Shown in pieces: positions 10,230 to 21,351 of a stretch of DNA of 64,000 nucleotides. This DNA is from Scalesia atractyloides. Its lineage: Eukaryota; Streptophyta; Magnoliopsida; Asterales; Asteraceae. The notes beneath the pieces are model-generated. The model did not search any database. It was not told the DNA's origin and worked only from the letters and a program-made list of their open reading frames with translations. Numbering within the stretch: the stretch's first letter is position 1; the number at the start of each line of letters is the position of its first letter. Where the stretch lies: positions 13,373,501 through 13,437,500 of the forward strand of contig CAMTDV010000013.1 of assembly GCA_947069175.1 (NCBI GenBank). The letters are read 5' to 3'. A program made the position numbers and the translations under genes.

Positions 10230-12264
10230 GTATCCCCTGCATTTTAGAAATTTCGTCCCGAAATTTAAATAGAGATATATTTGACTAAAAGAATGATGGT
10301 GTTGACAGTTACATGCTTAGAAGAAGTAAGGGTTTAAGTTTTTGTTTGAGGCGGTAACGTTCCTTGTAAGGGTTAAGTACCCTATTACAGGAATCGCTTT
10401 TTGTTGCCTACTGTAAAAGTATTGATAAGCAGAATTGTTTCGCTAACTATGATATCATGCATAAGAGTTTGGATATGTTTGGAAGGGTATGGTTATATCC
10501 TAAGGCAAAACTTCTAATACTATAACCTACATGGAACATAAATAAAGCACAACAGCTAACATTTGAACATAAATAAACACAACAGCTAATATTTGAATCC
10601 ACATTCTGATAGCATATATGTTTGGATGGTGACAGTTCCTCTCTCGTTTGTTATGATGGAGAGGTTAGTTTATGTAGAAATGGAACACAATCAAATCTCT
10701 TTAAATAGCAAGATGATATAAATGTAACACAAAATTCAACCAAGGCAATACTAAATCCTATATGGAACTTCTCATAACCGCCTGATAATGCCTCTGATCC
10801 TTTGGCAAGAATACTTATATATAGGAAGTACCAGCGGCGTGTCCACCATATTCTTGCCAAATTTTCATTGGTTTTATCCACAAGTTATGATTAGTTACCC
10901 AGAAACTAATAAATCCTACATAGAACTTCTCATAACCGTCTGACAATGCCTCTGATCCTTTGACAAGAATACTTATATATAGGAAGTACCAGCGGCGTAT
11001 CCACCGTATTCTTGTCAAATTTTCATTGGTGTTATCAGTGAATTATGATTGGTCCTATATAACTCTACAACCAATACAACAAACTTAAAATACTGAAACG
11101 AAAAATATCTGTGCGATCAAGGCTCAATCAAACGGAGCCGATCGTATTGCATGTACTGAAAATGAAATTGTCTGTGCGCTCAAGGCTCAATCAAACGGAG
11201 CCGAGCGTATTGCATGTACTGAAAATGAATAACTTAATCTAAACATCAATCACACAAACAGCCTATGCATGGAACCTCTCATAACCGCCTGATAATGCCT
11301 CCGATCATTTGACAAGAATACTTATATATAGGAAGTACCAGCGGCGTATCCACCATATTCTTGTCAAATTCTCATTGACTTTATCCGCAAGTTATGATTA
11401 GTTCTATGCGACTCTACAACAAACACCACAACCACAAGATACTGATAATGAAAATGTCTGTGCGATCAAGGCTCAATCAAACGGAGCCGATCGTATTGCA
11501 TGTACTGAAAATGAAATTGTCTGTGCGCTCAAGGCTCAATCAAACGGAGCCGAGCGTATTGCGTGTACTGAAAATGAATAACTTAAGCTAAACAACAATC
11601 ACATAAACAGCCTATGCATGGAACCTCTCATAACCGCCTGATAATGCCTCCGATCATTTGACAAGAATACTTATATATAGGAAGTACCAGCGGCGTATCC
11701 ACCATATTCTTGTCAAATTCTCATTGACTTTATCCGCAAGTTATGGTTAGTTCTATGCGACTATACTACAAACACAACAACCACAAAATACTGATAATGA
11801 AAATGTCTGTGCACTCAAGGCTCAATCAAACGGAGCCGAGCGTATTGTATGAAATGAAAATGTAAAATGAACTGTGCGATCAAGGCTCAATCAAACGGAG
11901 CCGATCGTATTGCATGTAATGAAAATGTAAAATGAACTGTGCGATCAAGGCTCAATCAAACGGAGCCGATCGTATGCGGGCACGCCAGGTTCAACCGCAT
12001 AATAAAATGGGGAACAAGCTCAAACCTCATAAATGGGGAGCAGGCGGCCTCGGCAATTGCATATACTGAAAATATATAAAAATAATTACTCTAACAGTCT
12101 ACACATGGAACCTCTCATAACCGCCAGATAATGCTTCTGATCCTTTGACAAGAATACTTATATATAGGAAGTACCAGCGGCGTATCCACCGTATTCTCGT
12201 CAAAGTTTCATTGGCTTTATCCTTAAGTTATGTTTGGTTCTATGTGATAAAGAAAAACATAAAA
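10230..12264 (-). repeat. B2 tail of tandem hairpin repeats
   Basis: Non-coding sequence between the gag stop and the 3' LTR. It holds five full copies of a 61-bp hairpin at 10801, 10959, 11308, 11657 and 12144 (stem TTTGACAAGAATA / TATTCTTGTCAAA) and at least seven copies of a GATC/GCTC-containing palindrome (about 11117-11975). The main repeat period is 349 bp. The loop carries TATATATAAG on the element's sense strand, a TATA-like string. Short frames here are by-products of the repeats. Confidence 0.85.
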
Positions 12265-13572
12265 CTAGACGATAGGAGTTGAATCTGGATCTTCGGTGAA
12301 GAGGACTAGTTGGGTATCTTCGTTTGGGCCGTCATTATCTTCGACAGGATTGGCGTTGATATTGAAGACTCTTCCTCTTGCTGGTGACCTAGCGGTTGGG
12401 TTTTCTTGGTTTACTTGGTTAACTGGGTTTGATTGGGCTTGAGTGTTGATGTCGTTAACCAATTGAGGGCATGTGTTTCTAAAGTGGGTAGGGTCGCCAC
12501 AATTGAAACAAGCTCGAACATATGGGAACACGGGGTAATGGGGTTGTTGATAGGTTTGGGTCATGTTTTGAGTAGGGGAAAAGGTTTGGTTTTGAAAGGT
12601 GCGACAAACCTTGCTCAAATGACCATAGCGTCCACAAGTTGTACATAGTCGACAAGGTAAGGTAAGGGGATGGTGATAAAAACAGTTGTTGCATTGAGGG
12701 TGAGGTCCAAGATATAGTTTCTTATTTGGGTAGGTTGAGTTGGGTGCCACTTGGGTGATTGGGATAGCTCGGATGGGTATGGCGTGTGAAATTGGTTGAT
12801 TCCGTTGGATAGCAGCGAAAAGTTGCCCTTCTCTTTTTCTCTTAGAAGTGGGTTGAGAAGGGGATTCGGTTTGGGTGGAGTCGGAGGTTTCAGTCGATTC
12901 TTTATCCTTCTTCTTCTCCTCCTTGAAGTCTTTGTTTCGGATTCGATTCTCGGTGAGTTCTGTTGCTAACTCCATTGCTTCTTCCAAAGTTGCAGGCGCG
13001 GTACATATTACAGGGTCTTGAATCTTTGACGGAAGACCACGAATGTAGTGCTCGATCAAACGGTAGAGGGGAGTGAACATGTTGGGAACCATTTGATGTA
13101 ATTCGAGGAATCTTTTGTTGTATGTGGTGTGGTCTCCTTCCTTTTGCTTCAACGAATAAAATTCATCTTCTAATTTCTTGATTTCGCTCCTTGGGCAAAA
13201 TCGTCAGGTCATGATTTCCTTCAATTCGTTCCAAGTTAAGGTCATAGCATCTTCAACACCTCGTTTGGCCTTCTCTGTATTCCACCAAGTAAGTGCTATC
13301 CCATATAATCGACCGGTAGCATATCGCACTTTGCGATCGTCAGGGCAATCGCAATTTAGAAAGGTGTTCTCCATTTCTTCAAACCAATGGAGGAGAGCGG
13401 TGACGCCTTCAGTCCCTTTGTATTTTGGAGGGTCGCATGATTTGAAATGCTTGTAGGTGCATTTAGTGGTATTTGAGGGAGTGTTAATAATGTTTTGGTT
13501 TTCTTGATTGACAGGATTAGCGGTAAGTGCTTGTTGTACTTGGATTACAATGTTGCGTATTACGGCAGCCAT
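12265..13572 (-). pseudogene. gag: B2 gag (start deleted, internal stop)
   Basis: A close homologue of the intact E gag (27215-28600). It has the CTYKHFKSCDPPKYKG, WFEEMENTFLNCDC and LTWWNTEKAKRG blocks of the gag domain, then a K/E-rich linker and zinc knuckles (LCTTCGRYGHLSKVC and CFNCGDPTHFRNTC). Two lesions are visible. About 105 bp covering the start codon and first residues are missing relative to E. A single base change turns the Arg codon after LKEIMT into TGA (13204-13206). The frame is otherwise open to its TAG at 12265. B2 could only have moved with gag and pol supplied by others if these lesions preceded insertion. Confidence 0.9.
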
Positions 13573-14322
13573 TTGTTGAGCGATTTGGGATCATGGGTCG
13601 CACTAGGAATGAACATTCATAAAATAATTATAAAAAAATAATCTACTACATCCATAGGATGTCTTGGGCTTTGCTCGCCATTAGGCCCTACATGCCGCCA
13701 TACTTTACCTGTGTAATCATGTGGGCCCCCATGAATACCGGTTTTTCATATGGATCGCACGGGTTGCCAGGAGGCGTACACTAAAACCCGGAGAAAATCG
13801 AGAAATATGTATACAACGTGTGATATTCGGAATGTGTCCAGGTGTAGACACGATGACACCTCAAAGTAGGTTAGTTCGAACGACGTTTGGTGTGGCATGC
13901 TTTGGCCTAATAGGTCCTTCGTACTCTCATCGTTGGTCCCCAGGTAGGCAAACTGGTCCGTTATATTGGATTTATACGAATGCCAACCTAGACAGGACGT
14001 TCCGACTACCGGTACTTGTACCCTTCCAGTTACTACATGCCCGTCGCAGAATTTACTTTGATGAGATTTGAAAATTGCAACAAAATCTTGGAATAATGAG
14101 AGTATGAAAATAAATTGAATACATGAACATCGATACATGTATAATGAATATGTATATAAGTATGTATGTTTGACTGTAAGTATAAACAAATATGAAACAA
14201 ATAAATATCACAAGTTTGTATGTAACCACCTAATCAATTAAAATTTAGGCAGACTATAGTATAGGCTCCAAAGGTCTAATAACCTATCCTATATCCCTAT
14301 AGTCATGGCTCTGATACCAATC
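13573..14322 (-). other. B2 leader with primer site and conserved upstream frame
   Basis: The region between the 5' LTR and gag. The plus strand at 14307-14319 reads GGCTCTGATACCA, the complement of TGGTATCAGAGCC, the standard primer site for initiator tRNA-Met, two bases from the LTR. A minus-strand frame at 13746-14189 (147 codons) matches the 181-codon frame of element E (26525-27070), including DQFAYLGTNDESTKDLLGQ. Because DNA identity is high throughout, protein selection is unproven. Confidence 0.7.
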
Positions 14323-15413
14323 TGTCACACCCCGACCCGCAGCGGAAAAGGTGATCGGGGCATGATTGGGTTATCATCAAAGCTCATGACATTTATTATA
14401 CGTTTCATATTCATTAAATACAATTAAATAGGAAATTTACAATAAATACTACAACATGTTCTAACTATCAATCTAAGCTTCTTTATTCTCTTCTAAAGCA
14501 TTTCCTATGTTTTCCTTGCTTCAACCTGTTCACCTGTATCATGTGTAAAAAGGTTTTTGGATCAACATAAAGTTGGCGAGTGAATCCTATGGAAAACATT
14601 TGAACAAGTTTATTTAATTGATTATGAAATATGTGCACAACCAAACATGAGTAAAAATAGATGTAAACTTATTCAACAATCATTAGGTATTAAATAAAGC
14701 ACACATGAACAATAATGGAACATTTAGAGGCACGCGTTGCTCTACTCGTCTCTCACGAGGAACTGATGGGCCTAATGAATGAATTGCATAAACATGATAA
14801 TATGAATGACACAACTACAAACAATATAAACTCAATGATACACACATGAACAATAATGGATTGGTTTTGAGGCACGCGTTGTTCAACTCGTCTCCCACGA
14901 GGAACTGATGGGCTTAATGAATGAATTTTATATAATTTGACAAAATGAAATAAGTAATCACAACAATATAAACAATCTAAGTTTAGGTCACGATATGGTA
15001 TGGCACAAATTTAAATAAACGAGTTAATTATTTGAGACACATGACACACCCCAAAACGTGTAATTAAAAAGGGGAGTTGTAAGATTCACTCACAGTGGGT
15101 GCGTTCGGTTGATGATGTTGAATGCACGCGAAGTGGTTTTAACCACGAGTGAAATTAACCTAGATAAATATCATTATGGTTCGGTAAGTAAACGGATTTT
15201 ATTAATCTATTTTAGTAGGATTGTTGGGTGTATTTTTGTGAGTTTAAGGCTATTTTCTAACCTTAAAAATGTTATTTTTAAGTATTTTTAATTGATTTTT
15301 AATTAAAATAATTAAATAAAAATAATAAAAAAATTTGATTTTTTTGCTACAGTTGACCGTTGACTTTGACCATTGACCGTTGACTTTGACCGGTTCGAAT
15401 CGTGTAATTGTGC

Positions 15414-16004
15414 GCTGAGTGAGGCTCGAACCCGAGACCTCCCGTACGCGTGCACGCAGCTCTACCAACTGAGCTACGTGTCTAACCCGTCATATATCTG
15501 TTTTTAATTATATTTATATATTAATTAAGTTAAACAGAAAATCCTTTTATTTTAAAAAAACGATTTAATTGAATCGGACCGGTGCGCTCCACAGGTCTTG
15601 AACCCGGGACCTGTGGGTTGCGTAACACACAGTCCACCGCTGGACTGTGTGTCCAACTTGTTAACTAATCTGATTTTTATTATACTTAAATACAAATTAA
15701 GTATTTTCATTTATGTCTTATTTTAAAAAGGTAAATAATTGTCCGGGTCGATGCAGAGGACCGGACTCGAACTCGTGCGCCTTGATTAAACATACACACA
15801 GTCCACCACTGGACTGTGTGTCTAACTTGGTTATTATTCCGATTATTAATATACTTAACATATAACAGTGGTGCTTCCGGTTCGGTTAACAAAAAAAGGC
15901 GTTTTTATTAAGGCGGCGTGTGTGGAACAAGATTCGAACTCGAGACCTTTGTGTGTTTATTGTGCACACAGTCCACCGCTGGACTGTGTGTCTAACCCGA
16001 GTTA
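15414..16004 (-). repeat. Array of four tRNA-like modules (B2 5' LTR)
   Basis: The same four modules as at 8675-9265, in the LTR copy that would be the transcribed leader. The D-arm-like hairpins and TTCGA-centred motifs are retained; differences fall mostly outside the stems (one is a CACACAG to CACGCAG change). Confidence 0.75.
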
Positions 16005-16696
16005 TTTCTTGATTTATATTATACTTATAAGTTACAGATACATCGTCTTCTTCGTCAGATTTTAACCAGAATCGGAAAATCCGACTGGCTCAAAGTTTTA
16101 ATCGGTTTCTTTAGTGTTTTTTACTTAATTACAGATGGGATATAAATAAAAAAGAAAGGAAATTAGGCGTGAAATATACCCACTCGCTTCCTCTGTTTTT
16201 CCGGCAAAACTCCGGCGACAGCAACAGGCTCCGGCGTCGGGTGTCTTGCAGCAGCGAGTCTCCAGAAAGCTTACAAAGGATGTGGGTGACTTCGGTATAA
16301 GCTTAGGGGGTTTAGTAAGGCTTAGAAGTGAAGCACCCGGTTTTCCGGTGATGAGCAGAAATATTCCGGCGAGTGATTTTTCGCCGAGAAAGGGTGCGGT
16401 TTGAGCGAAAATGTTTGCAGAGGTTCGATGGGGGTATTTATAGGGCAAGTTGTCGATGGATTTGGTCCGATTTCCGACTGGATTCGTCGGTTTGAATTTA
16501 TCCGGCGGTTATAGAAGGTGTCGCGGACTCAGACGTCAGTTATAACCGATATAAGTTTAAAGTTTTACGTTATAACTGAAGATGTCGTTAAAACTCGCGA
16601 GATTGCCGGGATTTCCGACGACTGAACTTTGGGCGCCGGTTTTGAATTCGGAAAGACACGTTATCAATTAAATGATTCCAACATTTAACAAGTAGC

Positions 16697-16789
16697 ATCA
16701 GTGGCGCAGTGGTTTAGTGCGCGTGTGTTAAGTTGCTGAACCGGCTGACTCGGCGACTGACCCGGGTTCGAAACCCGGCAGAACCAAAG
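16697..16789 (+). other. tRNA-like module with perfect T-arm (B2 5' LTR)
   Basis: The same sequence as 9958-10050, with A-box-like TGGCGCAGTGG and B-box GGTTCGAAACC. It lies upstream of the B2 promoter and points away from the element. Confidence 0.65.
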
Positions 16790-16968
16790 TATTTTTATTT
16801 TCTTATTTTTGACAGTTTTTCAAAAACTAATTACATATTCCCATATAATAATTGATTATGTATCGATTAAAATTATTTTGGGCATTTAATTCGCAACGAA
16901 ATTTTTGACTGATTGTTCGGTTGATAAACGGAGCGGGTTTGGTAAATCCGTTTTTGACGGATGTTACA

Positions 16969-17314
16969 CCCTTCCAGTTACTACATGTCCGTCGTAGAAC
17001 AAATTTTTAAGAGAAAAGTAAGAAAACGTTTAAACATGTGAGAATCAGGACGTGCGTTATGACGGTAACATATGCGTATATATTTAAGCATGTTATATTG
17101 ACAAATCTATAACACGTTGAATGTCACACAAAATCAAGTAGCAATTAAAGTGCTCGCATGTAATTGTATGTCAGAAAAGTGTAAGTAAATGTCATAAGTT
17201 TGCATGTAACCAACTTAACATGTAAGTAATGAGATTCTAATTGAATATAGTATAGGCTCTAAGGGTCTAATAACCTATCTTATATCCCTATAGTCACTCG
17301 CTCTGATACCAATC
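16969..17314 (-). other. B leader, proximal part with primer site
   Basis: Continuation of the B leader cut at 7583 by B2. The plus strand at 17300-17311 reads GCTCTGATACCA, complementary to the tRNA-Met primer motif, three bases from the 5' LTR. No open frame of note. Confidence 0.75.
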
Positions 17315-19606
17315 TGTCACACCCTGACCCGCAACGGATAAAGTAGTCGGGGCATGATTGGGTTTTCATCAAAGCTCATGACATTTACTATTATAGAAGT
17401 TTAATATTTATTATTCCGAATTTAAATAAAACATTCCAACGACATGTAATTCAAACAAACACTATAATGTTCCAAGCAAACTTGCAAATAACATTTTATT
17501 TTCTTCTAAGCCCATGCCCTATGTGATCCTTGCTTCAAACATGTTCACCTGTATCATGTGTAAAAGTAGAGTTTTGGGTCAACATAAGTTGGCGAGTGAA
17601 TCCCATTTAATCATTAAGAAAAATGATATGTTTATTATTCTAATAAAATGTGCCTTAACCAAATATGAGAAACTTCGCGTATGTAATCTAAACCACAAAC
17701 CACATCTTCAATTAATAATGTACATGTGAGCACGATAAGCGATGTGCTGCGAGATCAAGGCTCAATCAAACGGAGCCGATCTAGTATATTAGGCAACGCA
17801 ACGCTCCACCCGTAAGTAACGGGGAACAAATGGGCCTAATGTGAGAGATTGACTGAAATGAGAAATATAAACACAAAATGACAATAAACAAACAATATCA
17901 CATAGCACATTAGATCACATAATGGTAATAGCACGGGATTTATAATAACGAGATAATAAAAGCGACACATGATACACCCCAAAAACGTGGATAAAAAGGG
18001 GAGTTGTAAGATTCACTCATAGTGGGTGCGATTATGATTCAATGAATATTGCGCACGATTGAGTGGTTGAGGTACCAAACGACGAAAATGGCTAACCTAA
18101 ATATTCACATAATAATTTAGATAAAAATATATATTCTTTGGGTTGAATTTAATATTTTTACTTAACTTATTATTTACACAATCTATTAGATAATTTAGAT
18201 AAATTTTATTGTTTTTAATACTATATTTTTATTCGCTTAAACTTATTTGCCACTAATATTGTTTGGTTATATAAAAATAATATAGTTTTTGGAAAAATAA
18301 TTAAAAGTTTAATTTAATTAAAAAATAATATGTTTTTTTTCTGAATTGAATCGGACTAAATTGCATGATACCGGTCAGATACGCAGCATGTGGAGATCGA
18401 ACTCGTGACCTCTCGTTTACATGCTCGCAGCCCGGCCAACTGGGCTGCGTGTCTAACCCGGAGTATATAGGATTTTAATTACATTTATACACTTACTAGA
18501 TCAAACCATATTCTGATTAATAAAAAAAAGGTTTTGTATATTATAGGGACAATGTATGTAACTGGTATCGAACCCGCGACCTATGTTTTGTGTGTGCACA
18601 CAATCCGGCCAATTGGGCTGTGTGTCTAACCCGTTGGATAAAGGATTTTTATTTCTTTTATACGCTCACTGCTGAGCTTCATGAGTGGGTTCTATAAAAG
18701 GATTTCATTAAGCAGTGAATCGGAACATGAACACGGTTCGAACCCGGGACCTTGGAATATATATGCACACAGTCCAACCAACTGGACTGTGTGTCTAACC
18801 CGGTTTAAACACTATTTTTAATTCTTTTAAACAAGAACTCCAGTTCATCTTCTTCTTAATTTGAATAGGAATGTGAAATCGCGATTAGTTTGATTTGCTT
18901 AACAATTCGCTTATAAATTTCTACTGATTATAAATGATGATAATAAAATGAAATAGAATGGATGAAATGTATACCGAACAGAAGTTTCTTCGATTTTTCC
19001 GGTGAAGTTCCGGCGATGGTAGATTATTCCGGCATGGGTTCTGATGAACAGAGATTTGCAAGAAGATTTGGGAGTGTGTGTGCATTCTAATGGCTCCAAA
19101 ACTCCCTATTTATAGATGAGAAGGGTCGCATGATTTAAGCTTCGGTTTCGGGAGTTTCGATCAATTTCGATTATGGCGGGTTGTTAGCAATCACAATTGA
19201 ATGTGGTTGACTTGGTTTTTGCGTCTATAAACATGATTGAGAATGGTTCCTGCATTTCGTAGAAACGACATATGTTGAAGATTGCCGTATTGTACGTAGT
19301 CGTTGCTGGGCGGCATGTTGAACCAGTTCAAAGGAAACGGAAATATAAATGAATATTCGATTAGATTATTTTAGATGTGAAGTGGGTGCTGCAATGGTGC
19401 GTTGTGTGTTTTGTTTGGGCTGAGACCCGGGTTCGATCCCCGGTCTACCCTTTTATTATTCTTTTTTTATTATCTTTATTATTTTTAATATTAATATAAC
19501 GAATCTCTTAAACGATTAACATAACTTCGAAACAAAAAGAATCCTATCATAAACTTGATTTCAAAATGGTGCGGGTTTTAGAACCCATTTTTCGACGGAT
19601 GTTACA
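17315..19606 (-). repeat. B 5' LTR
   Basis: 2292 bp with TGTCACACCCTG...GGATGTTACA ends, a diverged relative of the B2 and E LTRs. It has one GATC...GATC hairpin (about 17752-17782), three tRNA-like modules (18385-18815), a shortened version of the conserved LTR frame (18911-19099) with TEE-like and FYFI residues, and a tRNA-like T-arm (about 19425-19447) with CCGGG-TTCGATC-CCCGG. The 3' partner at 3127-4207 covers only its first 1.1 kb. Confidence 0.9.
18385..18815 (-). repeat. Array of three tRNA-like modules (B 5' LTR)
   Basis: Three modules on the minus strand, each starting CGGGTTAGACAC, followed by a D-arm-like hairpin and a TTCGA or TCGAT-type B-box-like motif. The stems differ from those of B2 (for example CGCAGCCC/GGGCTGCG and ACACAGTCCA/TGGACTGTGT), but the pairing within each is kept. 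Spacing is about 170 bp. Confidence 0.7.
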
Positions 19607-19689
19607 GTTGCAACAATCATTTTTTTGAAAACCAACATCGTTCATGCCGCTATGCTCTTTGCGAGGTTTCACAATCACCAACCTATACT
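19607..19689. other. Short spacer between elements B and C
   Basis: Eighty-three bases of unassigned sequence between the outer end of B and the start of copia element C. It begins GTTGC, which nearly matches the five bases before 3127. I recognise nothing else in it. Confidence 0.5.
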
Positions 19690-19875
19690 GTTGGTAATTT
19701 CGAATTAAAGAATTCCTTTGCGTGCTAGGCAAGGAACAATATTAAAAGAGTGGATAATTATAGATAATTTATATGTGTTTAGATTTAGATTATTAGGGAT
19801 AATTATTATGTCCTAGTTATTAGCAATCCTAATTGTAGTCAGACGTGATAGGTTAGGCTATAAATACTCAAGGAT
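19690..19875 (+). repeat. C 5' LTR (shared part)
   Basis: These 186 bp match 51234-51420 with a few differences, starting TGTTGGTAATTTCG and ending TACTCAAGGAT. It contains GGCTATAAATACTC, a likely TATA box, at about 19857-19870. After 19875 the two LTRs diverge completely, so the 5' copy has been truncated or altered from that point. Confidence 0.85.
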
Positions 19876-20429
19876 CGGCAGGATGGAAACGGTTCTAGCA
19901 ACTATTGATTGTCCTGTCGTCCGATCGAAAGCAGGTTGGAAGCAGTTCTCTGAACTGCTGATTGTCCTGCGCAAACCGATCAAGAACCAAGCTAGACGCC
20001 GGCCGGAATCGGAAGTTTAGTTAGAGCTACAACCCTGCGTGTTGGGATCTAGACAGGGAAGGGAACAGTGCGTGCAGTGTGGTGTTGTTTCAGTCTACCA
20101 AAAGGGGGAAGTAGCAAAGGGTTTTATTGGATAATAAAGTTTATTTTTTTATGTTTGGGTCAGTTGTTAAAGGCCCAAATTGAAAAAATAAGTGTCAAAA
20201 TTATTCCATATTGTGGTACTGTTGTGCTTTATTTTTCGAGAACAGTACTACAACCAAATAGTTTGTTTCGGATTTTTTAGTAAGTCCATAATAAATTTGG
20301 TTTTATTAATTTTTGGGTTCGTGTTTAAAGTGGAACTCGGGAATTAAACGTGTAGACTGGAAGAACACCCGGTTCTTTTAATCTTACGTATAGTCGACGG
20401 AAGAAAAATATGGTTGGAAGCATGGCAGT
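19876..20429 (+). other. C leader, rearranged
   Basis: Sequence between the recognisable 5' LTR and gag. It does not match the rest of the 3' LTR, and no TGGTATCAGAGC-type primer site is visible. Two imperfect tandem units of about 50 bp lie at 19877-19980, each with GATTGTCCTG near its end. An AT-rich stretch follows. Confidence 0.5.
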
Positions 20430-21351
20430 AGCGGCTCGAATACCAAGAAATCGGTTCTAAATTCAACAACGCCTCAATGCCCGATGTTGAACACGGTTAA
20501 TTATACAATTTGGGCATTGCGTACTCACGCAATTTTTAACGTTCATGGCGTGCGGGAGGCCATTGAACCCGGAACCGAAACCGATGTGAAGAAAAACAAT
20601 ATGGCAATTGCTTTGTTGTTTCAATCTATACCGGAAGAACATATCTTGCAAGTTGGTAACCTAAAGACGGCAAAAGAGATGTGGGATGCATTGAAAGCGC
20701 GCCATCTAGGAGCCGATTGGGTACGTGAAGCAAGACTTCAGACACTCATGTCAGAGTTTGAGGCGTAAAAGATAAAGGATTCAAGTACTATTGATGAATT
20801 TTCAAGCAAGTTAACAGGAATGTCTTCAAAAGCGGAATCTCTCGGTTCCGTAATTGAGGAACAAAAGATTGTGAAAAAGTTTCTTAGTGGTTTACCAAGA
20901 CGGTTCATCCATATGGTAGCCTCGGTTGAGAAAATTGTGGATCTAAAAACAGTTTCATTGGACGACGTTGTTGGACGAATGAAAGCGTATGAGGAACGCA
21001 TAAAAGATGAAGAATTGCAGTCAGAATATCGGTACACAAACAAAACTTATGTTAAATAATTCTAATTCTTCTTCAAGTGCTAGACAAAATTCATGCGATT
21101 CAAGTAAGGGGCGAGGGAAAGGCTCAAACCGTGGACGTGGTGGTGGAGGACGCGGTCGAAACCAATCTGGTCAATACCGCGGGTCACCAGACGGGGTCCA
21201 ACGAAGGGGATAAACATAATGGAAAAAAGGATTATTCGAAGGTTCAATGTTTTCGATGCGACAAGTGCTGTCACTTTGTTTCGAGATGTCCAGAACGAAA
21301 GAAAGAGAAACAAACAAACTTGATCGATTTGGAAGAAATTGACCCGTCTCT
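20410..21351 (+). pseudogene. gag: C gag (UBN2-type copia gag), interrupted
   Basis: A copia gag of the UBN2 type: NYTIWALRTHAIF near the start (20500), WDALKARHLG, SKLTGM, KKFLSGLPRRF, VGRMKAYEER, a basic glycine/arginine-rich linker and one zinc knuckle, CFRCDKCCHFVSRC (about 21247-21288), in which the usual Gly before His is Cys. It has a stop after the first start (20457-20459), another at 20766-20768 and a frame change near 21060. The reading frame then runs to the TCTCT site where D was inserted and continues in phase after 47610. Confidence 0.85.

Larger units (their letters stand above)
7584..16968 (-). mobile_element. Element B2: recent gag-only LTR retrotransposon
   Basis: A complete minus-strand element of 9385 bp with TG...CA ends, flanked by the 5-bp duplication CCCTT (7579-7583 and 16969-16973). 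The LTRs are 2646 bp each (7584-10229 and 14323-16968) and differ at only about 15-20 positions by eye, so insertion was recent. The 4.1-kb interior has a primer site complementary to initiator tRNA-Met (14307-14319), a gag frame (12265-13572) and a hairpin-repeat tail. No protease, reverse transcriptase, RNase H or integrase is present. This is the structure described for terminal-repeat retrotransposons with a GAG domain. It lies within the leader of B, an older member of its own family. Confidence 0.92.
14323..16968 (-). repeat. B2 5' LTR
   Basis: 2646 bp, the same length as the 3' LTR and nearly identical. It drives the element on the minus strand: TATA box at 16433-16445, conserved small frame 16125-16448, a GGGTATAT potential splice donor near 16171-16181, tRNA-like array 15414-16004 and a plus-strand tRNA-like module at 16697-16789. 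It ends at the primer site. Differences from the other LTR are mostly single transitions, scattered. Confidence 0.93.
3127..19606 (-). mobile_element. Element B: gag-only LTR retrotransposon, interrupted and rearranged
   Basis: Read on the minus strand, B runs as follows: 5' LTR 17315-19606, primer site at 17300-17311, leader 16969-17314 continuing at 7579-7087, gag 7086 to about 5700, hairpin tail to about 4945, a foreign integrase fragment, and a truncated 3' LTR 3127-4207. A younger copy of the same family (B2, 7584-16968) sits in its leader. The five bases outside the two ends are GTTGT (3122-3126) and GTTGC (19607-19611), a possible target duplication with one change. Apart from the foreign fragment at 4208-4944 there is no pol, so B must have depended on another element for copying. 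Confidence 0.75.

Noticed and set aside
10801..12204. CRISPR-like array in the B2 tail
   Set aside because: Units are long hairpins at irregular 158-487-bp spacing with homologous spacers, inside a plant retrotransposon.
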